From the NCBI GenBank assembly GCA_903772945.1, contig CAICTM010000015.1, forward strand, positions 62,001-126,000: a stretch of 64,000 nt of DNA. The letters run 5' to 3'. Numbering within the stretch: position 1 is the first letter of the stretch; each line of letters begins with the position of its first letter. Position numbers and translations under genes: made by a program. This DNA comes from Seminavis robusta. Lineage: Eukaryota > Bacillariophyta > Bacillariophyceae > Naviculales > Naviculaceae. Positions 41,177 through 52,556 of the stretch are shown one piece after another. A model generated the notes under the pieces. The model did not search any database and was not told where the DNA came from. It worked only from the letters and a program-made list of their open reading frames with translations.

Positions 41177-42652
41177 ATGTCTTCAGAGCCAAAGTCGAAA
41201 CAGCCAAAGTTGTCACCTGCTATTGCCCTGTTGTCGGATCAAAAGGATGTTTGGGTCAACAATATCCTTCCGTTTGTGGGTATGGGACACTTTGCTTTTA
41301 TTGGAGCCGTCAACAAGCAGATGAACCAGCTCTACGAAGAATACTGTACGACCGTGAAGGATCCTCCTCTTGTTGCAACGGAAACCAAAGTGAAAAGACG
41401 TGCTGCCACCAGCAAGGATACATTCTACCGTGTGGCATTGCAAAAAAATTCTTGTGCCGAATACTGGCACACGGACATCAGTCGAAGGCCCCTTCGTGGG
41501 TTTGTTACCGCCGCCATTGCCAAGATGGGAAATCTTCCCGTCCTTATATGGGCCCACCAAAAAGGATATCCCATGTCAACCAATACATGCCACCAAGCGG
41601 CCATCCACAATCACTTTGATGTGCTGAAATGGGCACATGAAAATGGCTGTCGCTGGGATACCAACACATGTTTGGGTGCTTCCAAGGCCGGCAATTTGGA
41701 AATGCTCCAATGGGCTAGAAGCCAGGGATGCCCATGGGATGCAACTACTTGCTCAGCGGCAGCATCCTCCAATCATTTTGAAATATTGAAATGGGCCAGA
41801 GAAAAAGGCTGCCCCATGAGTGGTGACACATGTGCCGGTGCGGCCTCAGCGGGAAACCTGGACATGCTCAAGTGGGCTCGTAATAAGAGATGCCCATGGG
41901 ATGCCAGTACATGTTCTGCAGCTGCAAGAGGTGGTCATTTGGCTGTCTTGCAGTGGGCAAGGGAAAATGGCTGCCAATGGAATCCAAGCACGTGTTTGGC
42001 AGCGGCCGCCCAAGGTGGGCATCTCCATGTTTTGAAATGGGCACACGAAAATGGGTGCCCATGGAGTGCGCAAACTTGTACGGCAGCTGCAGAAACTGGA
42101 CATTTAGAATTGCTGCAATGGGCAAGAGAAAAGGGATGCCCATGGAACATAGGTGTCACTATTGGTGCTGCTCAAGGTGGTCATTTGGAGATGCTGAAAT
42201 GGGCCAGGGAAAATGGCTGTCCTTGGGATAGTCGCATTTGTTCTATTGCAGCTGAACATGGCCATTTGGAAGTTCTAAAGTGGGCAGTAGCAAATGAATG
42301 CCCATGGAACCGTGGTGCTGTTCTGGGTGCTGCCAAAGGTGGACATTTAGAGTTGTTACTATGGGCTCGAGAAAATGGCTGTCCGTGGGATCCACAAACA
42401 TCAGTTTGGGCAGCTAGTTATGGGCATTTGGAACTTCTGAAATGGGCTCATGGACATGGCTGCCATTGCGACGAAGATACCTGCCTTGCCGCCGCCGAGG
42501 GTGGGCATTTATCCGTTTTGAAATGGTTAAGGGCAAACGGCTGTCCGTGGGATTCCCAAACATGTCATGCAGCCGAAAGTGAAGGACACTTGGATGTGCT
42601 GCAGTGGGCACGTGACAATGGCTGCCCAGATAGTGATGAAGAGAGTGACTAA
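41177..42652 (+). CDS. F-box-like protein with 14 ankyrin-type 27-residue repeats
   Basis: An intact 491-residue protein from ATG 41177. Residues about 22-60 (DVWVNNILPFVGMGHFAFIG, then NKQMNQLYEEYC) resemble an F-box-like or short helical adaptor domain. From about residue 118 to the end there are fourteen tandem repeats of 27 residues with consensus GHLELLKWARENGCPWDxxT followed by CxAAAxG. They carry fixed Trp, Cys-Pro-Trp and Ala-Ala positions. This is the shortened ankyrin-repeat variety abundant in diatoms, oomycetes and some giant viruses, and is a protein-binding solenoid. F-box plus solenoid would suggest substrate selection for an SCF ubiquitin ligase, but this is inference. The acidic tail SDEESD closes the protein. 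A decayed paralogue lies at 26195-27864. Confidence 0.85.
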   Translation: MSSEPKSKQPKLSPAIALLSDQKDVWVNNILPFVGMGHFAFIGAVNKQMNQLYEEYCTTVKDPPLVATETKVKRRAATSKDTFYRVALQKNSCAEYWHTDISRRPLRGFVTAAIAKMGNLPVLIWAHQKGYPMSTNTCHQAAIHNHFDVLKWAHENGCRWDTNTCLGASKAGNLEMLQWARSQGCPWDATTCSAAASSNHFEILKWAREKGCPMSGDTCAGAASAGNLDMLKWARNKRCPWDASTCSAAARGGHLAVLQWARENGCQWNPSTCLAAAAQGGHLHVLKWAHENGCPWSAQTCTAAAETGHLELLQWAREKGCPWNIGVTIGAAQGGHLEMLKWARENGCPWDSRICSIAAEHGHLEVLKWAVANECPWNRGAVLGAAKGGHLELLLWARENGCPWDPQTSVWAASYGHLELLKWAHGHGCHCDEDTCLAAAEGGHLSVLKWLRANGCPWDSQTCHAAESEGHLDVLQWARDNGCPDSDEESD

Positions 42653-43255
42653 TATCTAAAGTTTGGTTATCGTCATCAATAAATGCCTCATCCCGACTCT
42701 AGCTCTCTATCTAGCTACGCGCTTTTGCTTGCCTCGAGTTACAACAGACGAGAAGAGGGATATCCTTTCTGAATAGCGGCCTCGTTCCTTTCCGATGCAA
42801 CGTTTGGATCATGGATAATAAGCTAACAAAATAACGAGCAGTTTAGGGTTGCATGGTTCCCGGGGACGGAATTTCAGAAGAAAACCGCCCAAAGACCAAG
42901 GAACCGGAAGGAAAAGCTATGTACATGTACCATCAACGAAGATCGAGCAACAGTGTATAAAGAGCACGAAAAGTCCATGCCAGTGGCTGGTCAAGAGCAA
43001 AACGAATACAGCCATTAAAATATTTACCGGTATTATTTCCTCGACAGAGCAATCCAAAATTCGAAACATTACCCGACAGAAACTGAGAAGAACGGGGAAA
43101 CGCACAGAGCTCCTTTGTTGAGACCAATCACCTCATTGTACAATCACCGCCAGTTCCAAATGTCTTCGTTGCTTAAAACTTCCGATTGTTCGTCCTTCCA
43201 TCGTCGCATGAATTGAGTCAATTTCAGATTGCTCGCTATTACTAGCATCATCTGA
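42653..43255. other. Convergent 3' ends, no gene seen
   Basis: Between the repeat-protein gene (+) and the small charged-protein gene (-). No supported coding frame. Confidence 0.4.
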
Positions 43256-43750
43256 TCATTCTTCTTCTTTCTTTTTATCCTTTTTCTTCTTCTTTTTCTT
43301 CTCTTTCTTTGGTTTGACTTCTGCCTCCTCTTCTTCTCCTACTTCTGCAGTGGCATCTTCGGCCTTTTTCTTTGCCAGTTCTTCCTGCTTGGCGCGAATC
43401 CTGGCCATCATGTCACCGGAATTAGCCGCCTGTTCTTTCATTCTCTCTTCAGGGGTCATATTTTCCAGCCGCTTCTTCTCCTGTAATTTCGCTTCTTGCT
43501 CAGCCATGAACGCCACATCCTTGTCCATTCCCAAGGCTTCTCGTAGCTTCAGAATCTCCCTCATCTTCGCGGCTGTCTCGTTGTCTTCATCACTGGTGCC
43601 CTTGAACGCGTCGAAATCACCAAGGGACGCCCGCTTGGCGTTCATGTACTTAGTCACATCAGCCTTCGGTTTGCCTGTTGCTCCGGCTTTTACCTCCTCC
43701 TCGTCACTGGAGGTGTCGTCATCACTGTCAGAGTCGTCTAGGATACCCAT
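43256..43750 (-). CDS. Small highly charged protein, unknown
   Basis: A protein of 164 residues from ATG 43750. It is intronless. It begins with an acidic cluster (MGILDDSDSDDDTSSDEEE). The middle is helical with ADVTKYMNAKRASLGDFDAF, AAKMREILKLREALGMDKD and TPEERMKEQAANSGDMMARI. It ends in a lysine run (KKEKKKKKKKDKKKEEE), which could bind nucleic acid or act as a nuclear/nucleolar signal. Composition is like small nucleolar or ribosome-associated factors, but no family was recognised. The ordered middle and the clean start support a real gene. Confidence 0.7.
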   Translation of the reverse strand: MGILDDSDSDDDTSSDEEEVKAGATGKPKADVTKYMNAKRASLGDFDAFKGTSDEDNETAAKMREILKLREALGMDKDVAFMAEQEAKLQEKKRLENMTPEERMKEQAANSGDMMARIRAKQEELAKKKAEDATAEVGEEEEAEVKPKKEKKKKKKKDKKKEEE

Positions 43751-44511
43751 GGTCGTGCACTACTAAAATTTTGGATCCTTGCAAGAAGAGGCTGAGAAAA
43801 TGAGCGTGAAAGAAGATTGTTGAAGAATTTTGGAGGTGGGGCGAATTCGATGCTTCCGCCAGCGCGGCTAAGTGCAAGGGACTTGGAGTGGATTTATTAA
43901 TTTTCACTTTTGTGGTGAGAATTCGCCTATTTTGTGCTTCCGCTGGACTAAACTTGCTTCGACTCTCTCATTTTCCTTTTTGCATTGATATTTGATCATT
44001 TTCTGGAAAAAGACATCTATTTCACCAGAGCTGGATGACCACGTACGACGTCTCCGTACTGGCTCCAACATGAAAGTCACAAATAATGCATCCGTGACGA
44101 AAGAAGAAGAAAAGACCCAAAGCCAGAACTCCCTCGAGCATGCAAGACAACTCCCGTGGGGTATCCCTCGCATGCAGCTGACAGTTACTCAGGTCGCTCC
44201 TTCCTTCCACCCCCGACAGCGGTTACATGTTTACCGCACGGAACCGTCCTCGAGAGGATCCGGGAGAGAAGTGGTGCGGTCCAGTCCTCTACGACTGTAC
44301 GTCCTCAGCCACCGAGGTGCGACCAGCTGGTACCAGTACCGGTATCCTTACTAACTAAGCAATGCAATCTTTTTTAGTTCCTAACAGATTTAGTTGGTGC
44401 TCTGTCTGTTTGATTGTCTCCGCTGGAACTGTTGTACCCACGTCGAGCTGAAATTCGATTGCGCGTTAAAATGTCTCCAGTTTTCTGCTTGCTCTTACGG
44501 AATTTCACGTC
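43751..44511. other. Intergenic, no gene supported
   Basis: Contains an ACCGGTA string near 44338. Frames of up to 120 codons (43992-44354 plus, 43904-44173 minus) overlap each other and show no domain. Confidence 0.35.
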
Positions 44512-46585
44512 TTAGGCATCCTTATCCTTTGGTTTTACGTCTTCTTCTTTATCCTTGATCGTTGGTTCTGGCTTTGCCACGGTGCGCACCTTGTACTCAA
44601 TTCCGACATCGATGAGACGATCCAACAACACGTCTCCAAGGCAAGCTGCCGGAGGGAAGAATCCTCCGTCGTTACCGCTGGGAAGCTCCTTCTTGCCCTT
44701 CCCCTCGCCATTATTTGTTTCATGAAGTGCCATGGCCAGACCCGCCTCGACCATCATCTTGGCAGTTTCAAGGCAGCCCGGGTCTTTCGGCAGATAAAAG
44801 GTGCTCTCGACCCGATTGCCGTTGGTACCTACCCCTTCGGCTGTGACCAACAAATAGTTGGTCTTTTCCAGATTTTCAGAGCTCGGCCCATTTCCAGGAA
44901 GTGGCAAAATGAACTGATACGCCAACCATTTTGTAAGGGGATTCAGCAATGAGGAGCCCAAAATCATGGTCCCAACGTAAACAGTAAAAGCTGTTGCAGC
45001 GTGTTGTTGGCGTGGGATATTTCTGTTGTGAGCATTGGCAAGCCCCGTGAATCGATTTGGCATCTTTGTAGGAACGTACCTGTCATAAAATCTCGGTGGA
45101 CCTGGGTTTCTCGGTACGAGATCTTCTTCTCTCCTTGTTGTCGGAGCGCATACGTCCATCGTACAATCTTGGCATTGATGAGCGCCATGACGAATGGAGC
45201 GGTCCACCTGCCATCAAAGAAGCAGTCCAATAGCAGAGGCAAGTCCTCAGTTGTTGAGTGTGTGCTTTTTGTTCCATCAGGTAGCTGCAAGAATGGATCA
45301 ATCTTGCAACGCGGGCTAGAGCAATGAGTTGTACGGTAGTGTAGCGGCAACAGAGAAAACAGGATAAGTGCACCATGGTGAGAACGCACAAAGCGGCGAC
45401 CAGGGCGGGAACCACCAATGAGTAACCTACGGATACAGGCCATTTCCACTCAAAGACAGCATGGCGGTCTGGTAGGTTCCTCCAGGAGCTTGCATAAGTG
45501 CTTCATCCCAGACTTTTACGGTCTTCAAATCGTCGTTAAACTCGTCTTTCAAAAGCTGTTGCAGCTTCATTACAGACAAATCCCACTGAAACAAACGAAC
45601 GAAAAAGAGACGGTGAGTGTGGCGTCGACGGGGCCCTTGACAAAACGACCACGTAATGGATCCAACATACCGGAATGCAATCGTGTCCACAGAATGGCAC
45701 GATCTTGGCTCCAGTTGATTTGGCAGTCTCCCCATGCTGGACCATCATTTGTTTGACCCAACCCACTGAAGCACCATCAACAACTCATGGAGTGAGCATT
45801 GGAATCGACCAACTTTAAAACACGTCAATCTCCATTCAATACAACCACCTTACCTTCGCCTGTTATGTCAGTGTAGTGGGTACTTTGGAGACAGAAGATC
45901 AGTGTCAATAAAACACTAATCCAACATCAATCAAACACTCATATTTTGGCAGCCGTGAGATAGCACCTACTCACCCATATTTAGCACAGAACTCTACCAC
46001 AGTATTCCCGTATTCTTGGTAAGGTCCAGCTGTAGTGGCCACCGCACGAGTGTCTTCCACCAAAGCCGGCATTGTGTTAGGATCCGATGTATCGGCCACA
46101 ATGATATCAATTTCGGTAACAATCTTGGGCATTTTCAACTCTTCTGCCAGCGACTTCCTTACGGCTTCCACCTTGGCTTTATTTCTTCCTGCAATGGCCC
46201 ATTTGATGATTTTTCCTTCTGCTCCATACTTTTGGGCCAAATGACGGGCTGCCAAACGACCGGTAAAACCAGTGACTCCAAGAACCACAATATCGTACTT
46301 TCTATCTTTTCGTGGTTGGATGGTTTCGGGTGCCTTGATGTGGCCAGAATCCAGAGGAGGTCGAGGGTGAGGTTCGAGAATGCCTAGTTTCCGGAGAACC
46401 CTCGTGGTGACTTGGTAAAAGATGGTAAGGGGCATGATGGCGCCGAGCCAAAAGGGAATAAAGGCAAAAAACGCTGCAAACCTGAGAGGAGAAACTTGAA
46501 ACATGAACCGTTGGTCGCGTCTCAAGGGAGAAGGCAGACCTACAATGTCAATGTAAGGATCGACTTTTGGCTTTGTGACGGACAT
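44512..46585 (-). CDS. SCCPDH: Saccharopine dehydrogenase-like oxidoreductase
   Basis: Six exons: 46585-45975, 45882-45854 (a 29-nt microexon), 45765-45671, 45585-45431, 45315-45080 and 44990-44512. They sum to 535 codons including stop, and every phase fits. The 534-residue product has a hydrophobic segment near 34-58 (FAAFFAFIPFWLGAIMPLTI) and then a Rossmann start, YDIVVLGVTGFTGRLAARHL, whose GxTGFTG (102-108) binds NAD(P). It continues with AGPYQEYGNTVVEFCAKYGT, HYTDITGEVGWV, GAKIVPFCGHDCIP and DGGFFPPAACLGDVLLDRL. This is the SCCPDH-like family found on lipid droplets and membranes of animals and algae. True lysine-pathway saccharopine dehydrogenase activity is not established for it. 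The C-terminus ends in a Lys/Asp-rich tail (KDKEEDVKPKDKDA). Confidence 0.88.
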
Positions 46586-47658
46586 GGTTGCTGGTGAAAC
46601 TGTGAAAAAATGACGAGAGAAAGAGCACCTCAAAACCTCCTCAAAGAATTGATGGATAGTACCTCTCGGACAACTGAAGACAGAACAATATCAAAGGACG
46701 CCTTCAGCTAGCTGATAGAAAGCTAATAGATCCAGTATGCTAACAAAGAAAAAGGAGGCACAGTGGCGAGTTGTCTTCTTTCCAAAGACGAAGATCTGAT
46801 TCTCTCCCATGGTTGACTTCTTTCTTTGATAACCTCCCTCCAATAGGGTTAGGCCATCTTTTAAATCGTTGGGGGTCTGGCAACGGAAGCTCCCCCCCAA
46901 AACAGAACCCCCCTTGCCTCCAAATCAAGTCAAGTCTGGCCAAGGCTCCGATGCCTAATAAGGCAAGCGGCCCTCCCCAAGATGGAACTGTCATGACAGT
47001 GCTGACACCTTTGGAAATGAATGCCAAGGCCTTGATAGGGAACCCAAACTCTTTCAGACCAACAGATTTCCCTAGCACCCAGTGCATGCATTATGCCTGA
47101 CGATAGCAGCAAGGAAGCTCAACGTCATCTTGGTGAATCTCTATTTCTTTAGGGATGCTGTGGAGAAGTTCTGTCAACACCGGGGAGACTTGAAAGACCA
47201 GTGTGTCATGATGTCATGGTTATTCAAGGCTTGGTTTCCTGATTTCTTGTCTAGTAGAGTGATGTTATGGCTACCTGGTGTTGTGGACTCGCAGCTCGCC
47301 GAAGCTGGAGCCCTCTAGGTTTTTGGCGGCATATTTGCATCCTGGCTTCGTTTGCCCGACGTTGCTCTAGTTTTTTAATAAGGCAGTCAACGGGATGGGG
47401 CAAGGATGGTTCGACTAGTGGCTGCCAACCTGCTTTCTCTAGCTGATCTAGGCCTCCATGGAGGAGGTCAGGTTGGTTTGCTTAGCTACAAGAGGATGGA
47501 TTCATTCCTGTTGTTGACCATCATAATCATCATCATCATCATCATCACAAAGATAACCATTGATCGGGCGTCCTGATGGGTTGCCATCGATTCGATTCTG
47601 TTACTGCCGGTGTGATTCGCCGTCCAAGCGTCAATAAACTTTGCCGTCCGTAGTTCCG
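46586..47658. other. Intergenic, no gene supported
   Basis: Over 46740-47100 both strands are open for more than 100 codons. The minus-strand frame (PDPQRFKRWPNPIGG region) looks somewhat protein-like, but no family was recognised. An (ATC)n microsatellite lies at about 47521-47547. Confidence 0.35.
47521..47547. repeat. ATC trinucleotide microsatellite
   Basis: About eight near-perfect ATC units in the 3' flank of the importin gene. Confidence 0.7.
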
Positions 47659-50600
47659 TTACAAACTCGGAATCATTTGAGTCAGCTTCGCCTTGATTTC
47701 GTCTTCCACCTTTGAATCTGCCGCCACAGCCTCCGTAAATATTCGCTTGACTTCGGCCTTGCGGCTCAAAATCTCTGGGTGGTTCATTTCCAACAAACCG
47801 CCAAGACATTTGTACACCGTTTCGTTCTCTGTCATGTCTGTCTTCAAAGGAAGAATGGCTAGCATCGCTGGCAATACCTGAGCCATGGGAACGTTGTTCG
47901 GGGAAGCCATGATCATGCGAGCCACGGCAGCAGCGGCGTTGTCGACGCAAGCAGCAGTACCTTCGGGAAGGGGTCCGCCGGAAACATTAATGCTAAAGAG
48001 GGGAGATAAACCTTGCAGAATTTGTGGGTAGTCACCAGCCACTTGGTCTTTCAAGTGTTCACAGCAAACTCCTGCGCAAAACGCAGCATTTCGCTTCACA
48101 TTCTCATCGGCATCCGCCAAACCAGCAATGACAGCGGGCAAGAACACTCCTTTCCAGTGCTCAGCGATGGCACCTTCCAATTCTTGTGCCAGCTCACTCA
48201 AACACCCAACTGCCATCGATCGATCACTGGGAGGCCGCGAGGACTTGGCGTAGTTGCAGATTGCGGGGAGAAATTGTGGCAAGTACTGCGCAAACTGTGC
48301 TCCCATCACTCGTCCATAGCCACCAACTAAATCACAAGCTGCCTGCATGACTACATCATGATCGTCATCGTCCTCAGGGAACTCGCCGTACATCTCTTCT
48401 GCTGCAAGGCAAGGCGCTGTTTTGGAGAGTAGCTCATAGGTATTGGTCAGACAATCATTGGCGACTGGGAGCAGTGCATGGGGTCCACAAACTTCGATGA
48501 CACTCTGGATTCCTTCGCATGACTTTCCAACCGTAGATTTGTCATCGTCTTTCATCAGCATGATCAACTCAGTAAGCACAGCCGCCACGATGGCTTGTGT
48601 GGGCTGACTCATCGGATTGGGTCCAGCAACGTCTCCCTTGGTCCATTTAAGATCGCCTTCATGATAGGCAGCAATACATGGCATGACAAGCGATGGAAGA
48701 GCATCCGCTACTTCACACTTGATGAGTGGGTGCCAGTTGCTTGCAGCCTTTTGCAAAACTTGCATCACCTCTTCCAAGAAGGGAACAAATGCGGCTCCAG
48801 TGTGTGCTGTCATTTCTCCAATGGCCGTAATGGCGCCCTTCTTGACTTCCAAAAGAGCCGTCCTGACGTGCAGCACGTAGTTGCCTCCCTCCTCGTCTTC
48901 TTCGTCGGAATCGTCCAAGCCGGCCAAAGCACCTACCTGCTTGGGAGGAGCAAGATAGGCAAGGGATTGCAGTTCGCGCTGTGTTAGTCAATCGCTTTGT
49001 GTTAGTACCAAATGGATTCAGTGCGTAATCATTCCATGAAGACAAGATATCGATGCATCTCATCTTTTCTCAACGACGAAAACACCCAACCAATAAACGA
49101 CATTGTAAAAACCACAACAAAACACAAACCCACCTTTTCGGCTTCTTCTGCAGGCTCCAATTGTCCTTCATCCGTTCCAATCACTTCAATCAAATGAGGG
49201 ACAAGATCTCCCAAAGCGGGAGCAAATTCTTCCTTCATGACCTTGGCCAGATTGGCAAAAACGGCATAGGCAAACTCCTGCAAATCGGTCGAGTTGGTTG
49301 TCAATCCTTCACAGGCACACTGCATTGTGGCGGTAAAGTAAGGCCGGAAGGTATCTCGTCCCACGGCAATGGCCATGTGTCCCATGCATTCCAGTGCCCT
49401 TCCACGCAAGGAGAAGAGTCGTTCCTCTTGCAGGACCATTAATTTTTGCATCAAACTGGCGACACCCGCCACATAGGGCGTAAATTCTTCTTCGGCCGCC
49501 ACTGCCGTGGCCGCCATGGCCGCAACGGCCATTTCCTGAACGGATCGTTTGGTAGTTCCTTCCAACATGGCCGCAAGCTTGCGTACCAGACTATCGAGCA
49601 TGGGTCGAACCGCTTGTGGTTCCAAACGTTCACAAAACATTTCCAACACATAACACGACGTGGCCTGCACCGCGACGGTAGTATCATCCAACAAGGAGAA
49701 AATGGTGGGCAAAATCTGTTCGGAATATCCAAGAATTTCCGGTTGACAATGTTCCGAGATTTGTCCCAGACAGAAACAGGCGCACTCTCGTACTTGGGCA
49801 TTTTCGTCTCGTGCGGCTCCCAATACTTGTGGCATGATATCGGCCAAATGATCTCTCAGTGGTTCGGCACATCCTTCGGCGACGACGCCCAAACAGGCGA
49901 TTCCTGCCTTGCGTTTGTTGGGATCGGGTACGGCGATGCGGGACATGCATCTGCTGAGGAGCGGTTCGAGAATGTACTTTTTGGGTATTTCACAGGCGAG
50001 CATATCGAGCGTTCCCTGTGCCATGCTGGTTTCCGTGGGATTATCGTAGGGATCATCGGGATCGTCCATGGTGCCTCCTTGTTCGGCCAACAAATCTTCT
50101 CTCCACATTGGATTGGAATCAAAGAGTGCTCCAGCCGCCGACTCTGGTGAATTTTCAATGAGTGTGAAGAGTACCTCCAATACTTGTGCCAACAATGCTT
50201 GTTCTTTTCCAAACGTTTTGGGTTTGGCTTCGGCCAGAGTGGCGACAACGAGAGCAGCCGAATCACGGACTCTCATTTCGAGCTCACTGGATTTCATGGC
50301 TTCCAGACAAAAGGTCACCATGGGTGTCAAGTGTTGTGTAATGGCAGGTACCGGTGAATATGCCAAATCGTAGAGTACATCCAATACGACCGCCACCAGA
50401 TCTTCATCATCGTGAGCATGACGACTGGCCACTTGCAGAATGGCCGGAATAAGGTAGGCAAAGACTTGTACTTCGGCATCATCCGCCAAAAAGGAGAGCA
50501 ATTGTCCCAATGCTTGCACAGCCGCTTTTTGCACAGCCGGTGACTCGTTGGGGTTGGCAAATGCCGCCTGGAAGAGTCCCGCAATGGATTGGAATTGTTC

Positions 50601-51116
50601 CTTGAGATGTGTGTAGACCGTTTCCGTCATTTCGCTGAGGAGCGAAAATGCCAATTCTCGTGCCATGGGGTTTTCATTGGCCGCCGCGGCCGCCAAGAAA
50701 TTGAATAATTCAGGCCACGAAGTTCCACCGGCCGTGCATTCCAATTTGGCAATGGCGGCCGCCACGCCCACCATTCCATTGCGGACGGATCGTTCCGATT
50801 CATGCGCTAGAATCTGCAGAATTTCCGCTTTCAAGTGGGTTTTGTAGTTGGGGTCCAAATTGGCATAGTGGCCCGTCAATCGTTTTCGCAAGACGACAGC
50901 GGCAATGTGACGAACGGGAGGAGTCGCCACGGCCACCACGGCAGCATTGTTGGGATCCCTGTGCAAAATCAACATGAGGGCTGGAATGCAGCGAGGATCT
51001 TTCAACAAGGGTTTCATCGCCTGTTCAGCTTGACGAATGGTGTTCGTGTCCGGTTGCGTCAGGGCTGCCAATAAGGCACCCATGTTTTGGGGTTCGTACT
51101 CGGGAGCAGCCGACAT
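47659..51116 (-). CDS. Importin-beta family nuclear transport receptor (IPO4/Kap123-like)
   Basis: Two exons (51116-49134 and 48978-47659; intron 155 nt, GTGGGT donor, a TTGACTAAC branch-like site just before an ACACAG acceptor) give 1,100 residues. It is built entirely of HEAT-type helical repeats. Residues about 25-110 form the Ran-binding importin-beta N-terminal domain (IRQAEQAMKPLLKDPRCIPA, then HIAAVVLRKRLTGHY). Typical repeats follow (ENAQVRECACFCLGQISEHC, DENVKRNAAFCAGVCCEHLK). An acidic loop (LDDSDEEDEEGG) begins exon 2, as in IPO4 and IPO5. Kap123/IPO4 imports ribosomal proteins and histones. Length matches IPO4 (about 1,080); an IPO5/RanBP5 orthologue cannot be excluded. The start is ATG 51116. 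Confidence 0.9.
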
Positions 51117-52556
51117 ACTGTATTATTTGTACTACGGTACAGTACTAGCTAGGACAAGAAGTTTATTGTTGTTGGTTTCTTTGTGTACTTTCCAAAAGAA
51201 CCTTGGATGATGATGCAATGAAAAATTATGGCTGGGGCGAAGCTACCCACTTGCAACTACACTTTTTGTTCTTCTTACCAAGTTACTACCTGATACTGGA
51301 CCAATGTCAATGGAACCACAGCCAGCCATCCAAAGAAGTAGAAGAAACGAAATGCAATGCCGTGGCAAAATTTGGATCATCCAAAAAAGCAATGCGGTTT
51401 GTTGGCGCCATGGTTGGCTGGCAACAGGTTTTTCTCATTCCGGTCCCGAGTGGGCATTCGACAGAAGCTCATAGCCTATTACGTCATTCCACGATGGAGA
51501 CCGTGGGAACACCATTCTGCGTTTGCATTGCTCTTGCACTTGGAAATCTATCGGTACCGTACGGTACCTCTTCTAAAGGAGCTCTCTCCCTCTCTCTCAA
51601 GATAGATAGAAGCTGCAAGTTGATGAAGAAAAATGTTGGGTAGTTGACAGGTTGTCTCGTAGTGTAGTAAGTCCAGTCTAGTCTAATGTTCTTGTCTCAT
51701 GTGAGAGCTTTGCTCAGGAGAGTCTTGGAACTATTTTTGGATTGTGCAGCACTCGGATGCTTGAACTCTTCCCTCTTTACTAGACTTACCGTTACGCACC
51801 AATATCATCTTGAAGTGCGGTTTCAGTTCAATTTGAAAAAGCGAGAGCGATTGCAGTATTCTATCTTTCCAGCAACATCTTGGCAGCGACGCGGCTCTTT
51901 TTTGTGTCTGTGGAAAGAGGAGGTGCTTGTGAGGCTCGGGACAAGCCCATCCCCAGCACGCTGTGGGGCATTTGGTTTCAGAATTGTCCTGAGCAAAGGA
52001 GATCGTGTACTGTACCAGATGATTTCAATCAGCTTCAGCCAACTGGCAGCTCTACCGGGCGGCCGGTAGCTAGCCAGCCACTACCGTAGTCTATCGCCAG
52101 CTTGCTGCCGGTAGCTAGCTCCTGGATGCATTTTCCTTCTTAACCTATTTGGAATACAAGCTGCCTCCTACCGGCAGACTCTATTAATAATAGTTTGATG
52201 GCACCGGTACAATACTGTAGAGGTGTTGGCATCTTGGGCGAAGTTAGTTGTTCTCTGTTGGGTGAGTGTGCGGCATGATTGTTTGCTTCGTAGGTTTACT
52301 ACGCAAGGCCTCGCTCGGGCCTTCTCCTCCTCAAACGCTTTCCCCCGGCCATTGAGCCAAGCCAAACCAACTGCTGGCTTGTTTTTCGTCGGTGACACTG
52401 ACACCCACCAACTAACTAACCCGAGCTCCACCGTCAAGCAGGCAACCAACCTCTAGCTAGCTAGCTATCGTAGCTGATAGAGACAAGAGACAGTGTCGTA
52501 GTAGTACTAGTACTGTAGCCATTGCTAGCTAGCTAGCTACCGTAGCTAAAGAGAGA
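51117..52556. promoter_or_regulatory. 1.4-kb divergent intergenic region (importin / MYND gene)
   Basis: No gene is supported. The right half carries many TAGCTAGC strings (about 52066, 52110, 52455-52467 and 52525-52540, the last ending only 17 bp before the ATG) and CCGGCGGCCGG-like palindromes near 52055. Open frames up to 146 codons (51203-51643) have no recognisable features. Confidence 0.4.

Noticed and set aside
43904-44354. Overlapping frames on both strands between the small charged protein and SCCPDH
   Set aside because: Mutually overlapping, without any family signature.
51203-52089. Several 70-146-codon frames between importin and the MYND gene
   Set aside because: Low-complexity or no recognisable features; the region looks intergenic.
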